Source of the DNA: Himantopus leucocephalus
Taxonomy: Eukaryota; Chordata; Aves; Charadriiformes; Recurvirostridae
Length of the DNA stretch: 64,000 nucleotides
Direction: 5' to 3'
Assembly: GCA_003993805.1 (NCBI GenBank)
Contig: RSEF01000004.1
Location: 24,633,505-24,697,504 of the forward strand
The notes under the pieces are model-generated. The model made no database searches and was not told the origin of the DNA. It worked only from the letters and a program-made list of their open reading frames with translations. A program made the position numbers and the translations under genes. Positions 63,001-64,000 of the stretch are shown here, piece by piece; the stretch's first letter is position 1; each line of letters starts with the position of its first letter.

Positions 63001-64000
63001 TATTATCCAATCAATATTATCTGTAATTGAAATACTCATACATTATGTATTCCCATCATGTTGTTAAGTATAAAAACATGAAAATATAACTTTACATTAT
63101 TTCAGTTATATACATCAGTTCAGGCTTGACAAAGATTTTTTTACGCTACGATTTTTAGAGGAATAAACCCAGAGGTACAATAAATAGCTTTCCACTGTAT
63201 ACAGTAATGGAATTCTACTTTTTCAAAAAGTTTAGATTACCATATGAATATTATTTTAGTTTGGTCATTCTAGCTTTGAACATTAAAAATCAGAATGCAT
63301 TCCCCAACATTCCTGATGAAGAGTAATGCACAGAACACCCATGGATTACAGATGCATCAAGAAAAGGTTTAGTTTAATTAGGGGGAAGTTACTGGTAAGT
63401 TTGACGTTGAAAACACTGTGTATACCTCTTTTGCTGACCGCACTGAGCGTATACACTGTGTTCACATGCTTGCAGAAACAGGCTCAGAGCTTGTACCACA
63501 AGAAGTGATTTCAAGTTTCTGATAAAGGCTCTGTCTTCTCCAATGTTCAATAAATACTTCACTTAAGCCTAAGAAGTGGATTCCAACTAAAACTGCAAGT
63601 CATATTGCAAAGTTTATTCAAGTCCAAAATAAAATAGAGATTTACTGATACTGCATGAGGCAATGTATCCACAATGCAGAAAAAGGTAAGCTTTTCTACC
63701 AAATGTACGGAATTTTATCTACAGGGAAAGCTGGAGAAACATAATGTTGCTTTGATTTGCATTAGCATTTAAATTAATGTTATTGCACCCCTCCTAGGAT
63801 TCCTTTTTGCTTTTTAAGTAGAGTTATCATTTTTAAATACACATAATTAAAACGTATGGTAACTTCAGATTGCAAAGAATATTCGTGATGATTAAGATTC
63901 AGGAAAATTTTTAAATTTTCATCAGTACAGACTTGCGTCTAATTTGAGTTATTACCCATCTTAATTTAAAAAGACATTGCCAAGGTTTTGGGGTTTTTTT
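60001..64000. other. Unique AT-rich noncoding DNA to window end
   Basis: No gene recognised. 60001-60110 is briefly GC-raised. A 12-base perfect palindrome ACTACTAGTAGT lies at 60287-60298. 61206-61254 has GGAGTTGACTCCTAC-like words that may be another old palindromic-element scrap. Frames of 60-70 codons are chance-like. The window ends inside a G/T-rich run. Confidence 0.5.

Noticed and set aside
1..64000. tRNA, U6 or other small RNA genes, ERV LTRs, CRISPR or operon structures
   Set aside because: I looked for T-loop box words, the U6 core, paired terminal repeats and regularly spaced direct repeats and saw none that hold up.

Overview
This window looks like a gene-poor stretch of a bird nuclear genome, either intergenic DNA or the inside of a very large intron. 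The organism call rests on the CR1 (chicken repeat 1) LINE fragments. They carry the typical avian CR1 3' end, with repeats of the octamer ATTCTATG, and the 3' end of the CR1 ORF2 reading frame. The background is AT-rich and CpG-poor and full of short homopolymer runs. No frame on either strand encodes a protein family I recognise, and I found no rRNA, tRNA or snRNA gene, no CRISPR array and no bacterial-type operon. The open frames are short, many begin at TTG or GTG, and they fit chance in AT-rich DNA.

Layout. 1-3.9 kb is unique sequence with a GC-raised patch at 1.9-3.0 kb that holds an X-box-like motif. A CR1 3' end lies at 3.9-4.2 kb (minus) and a short CR1 tail at 5.8-5.9 kb (plus). From 6 to 29 kb there is unique AT-rich DNA with simple repeats, two small tandem duplications and the longest open frame of the window (22.6-23.1 kb, minus). 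At 29.3-30.3 kb there are very old repeat remnants, including a decayed CR1/L3-like LINE 3' end. A longer CR1 with broken ORF2 sits at 31.8-32.5 kb (plus). 34.2-34.8 kb has a CpG cluster and the sequence that most looks like a conserved noncoding element. 41.2-42.8 kb is a purine-biased segment resembling an ancient amniote repeat and ends in a homopurine tract. A fairly well-preserved CR1 at 45.9-46.6 kb (minus) contains the only assembly gap (100 N at 46401-46500). 52.1-52.4 kb has the densest CpG cluster and is a second candidate conserved element. The remainder to 64 kb is unique AT-rich DNA with a few possible fragments of old archosaur-type palindromic elements.

There is no set of genes here that works together. 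The points most worth following are: the assembly gap, where CR1 alignment predicts about 9 missing bases rather than 100; the two candidate regulatory elements at 34.5 and 52.2 kb; and the ancient repeat remnants at 29.3-30.3 and 41.2-42.0 kb. I see no sign of a novel biological system that I could defend from sequence alone.
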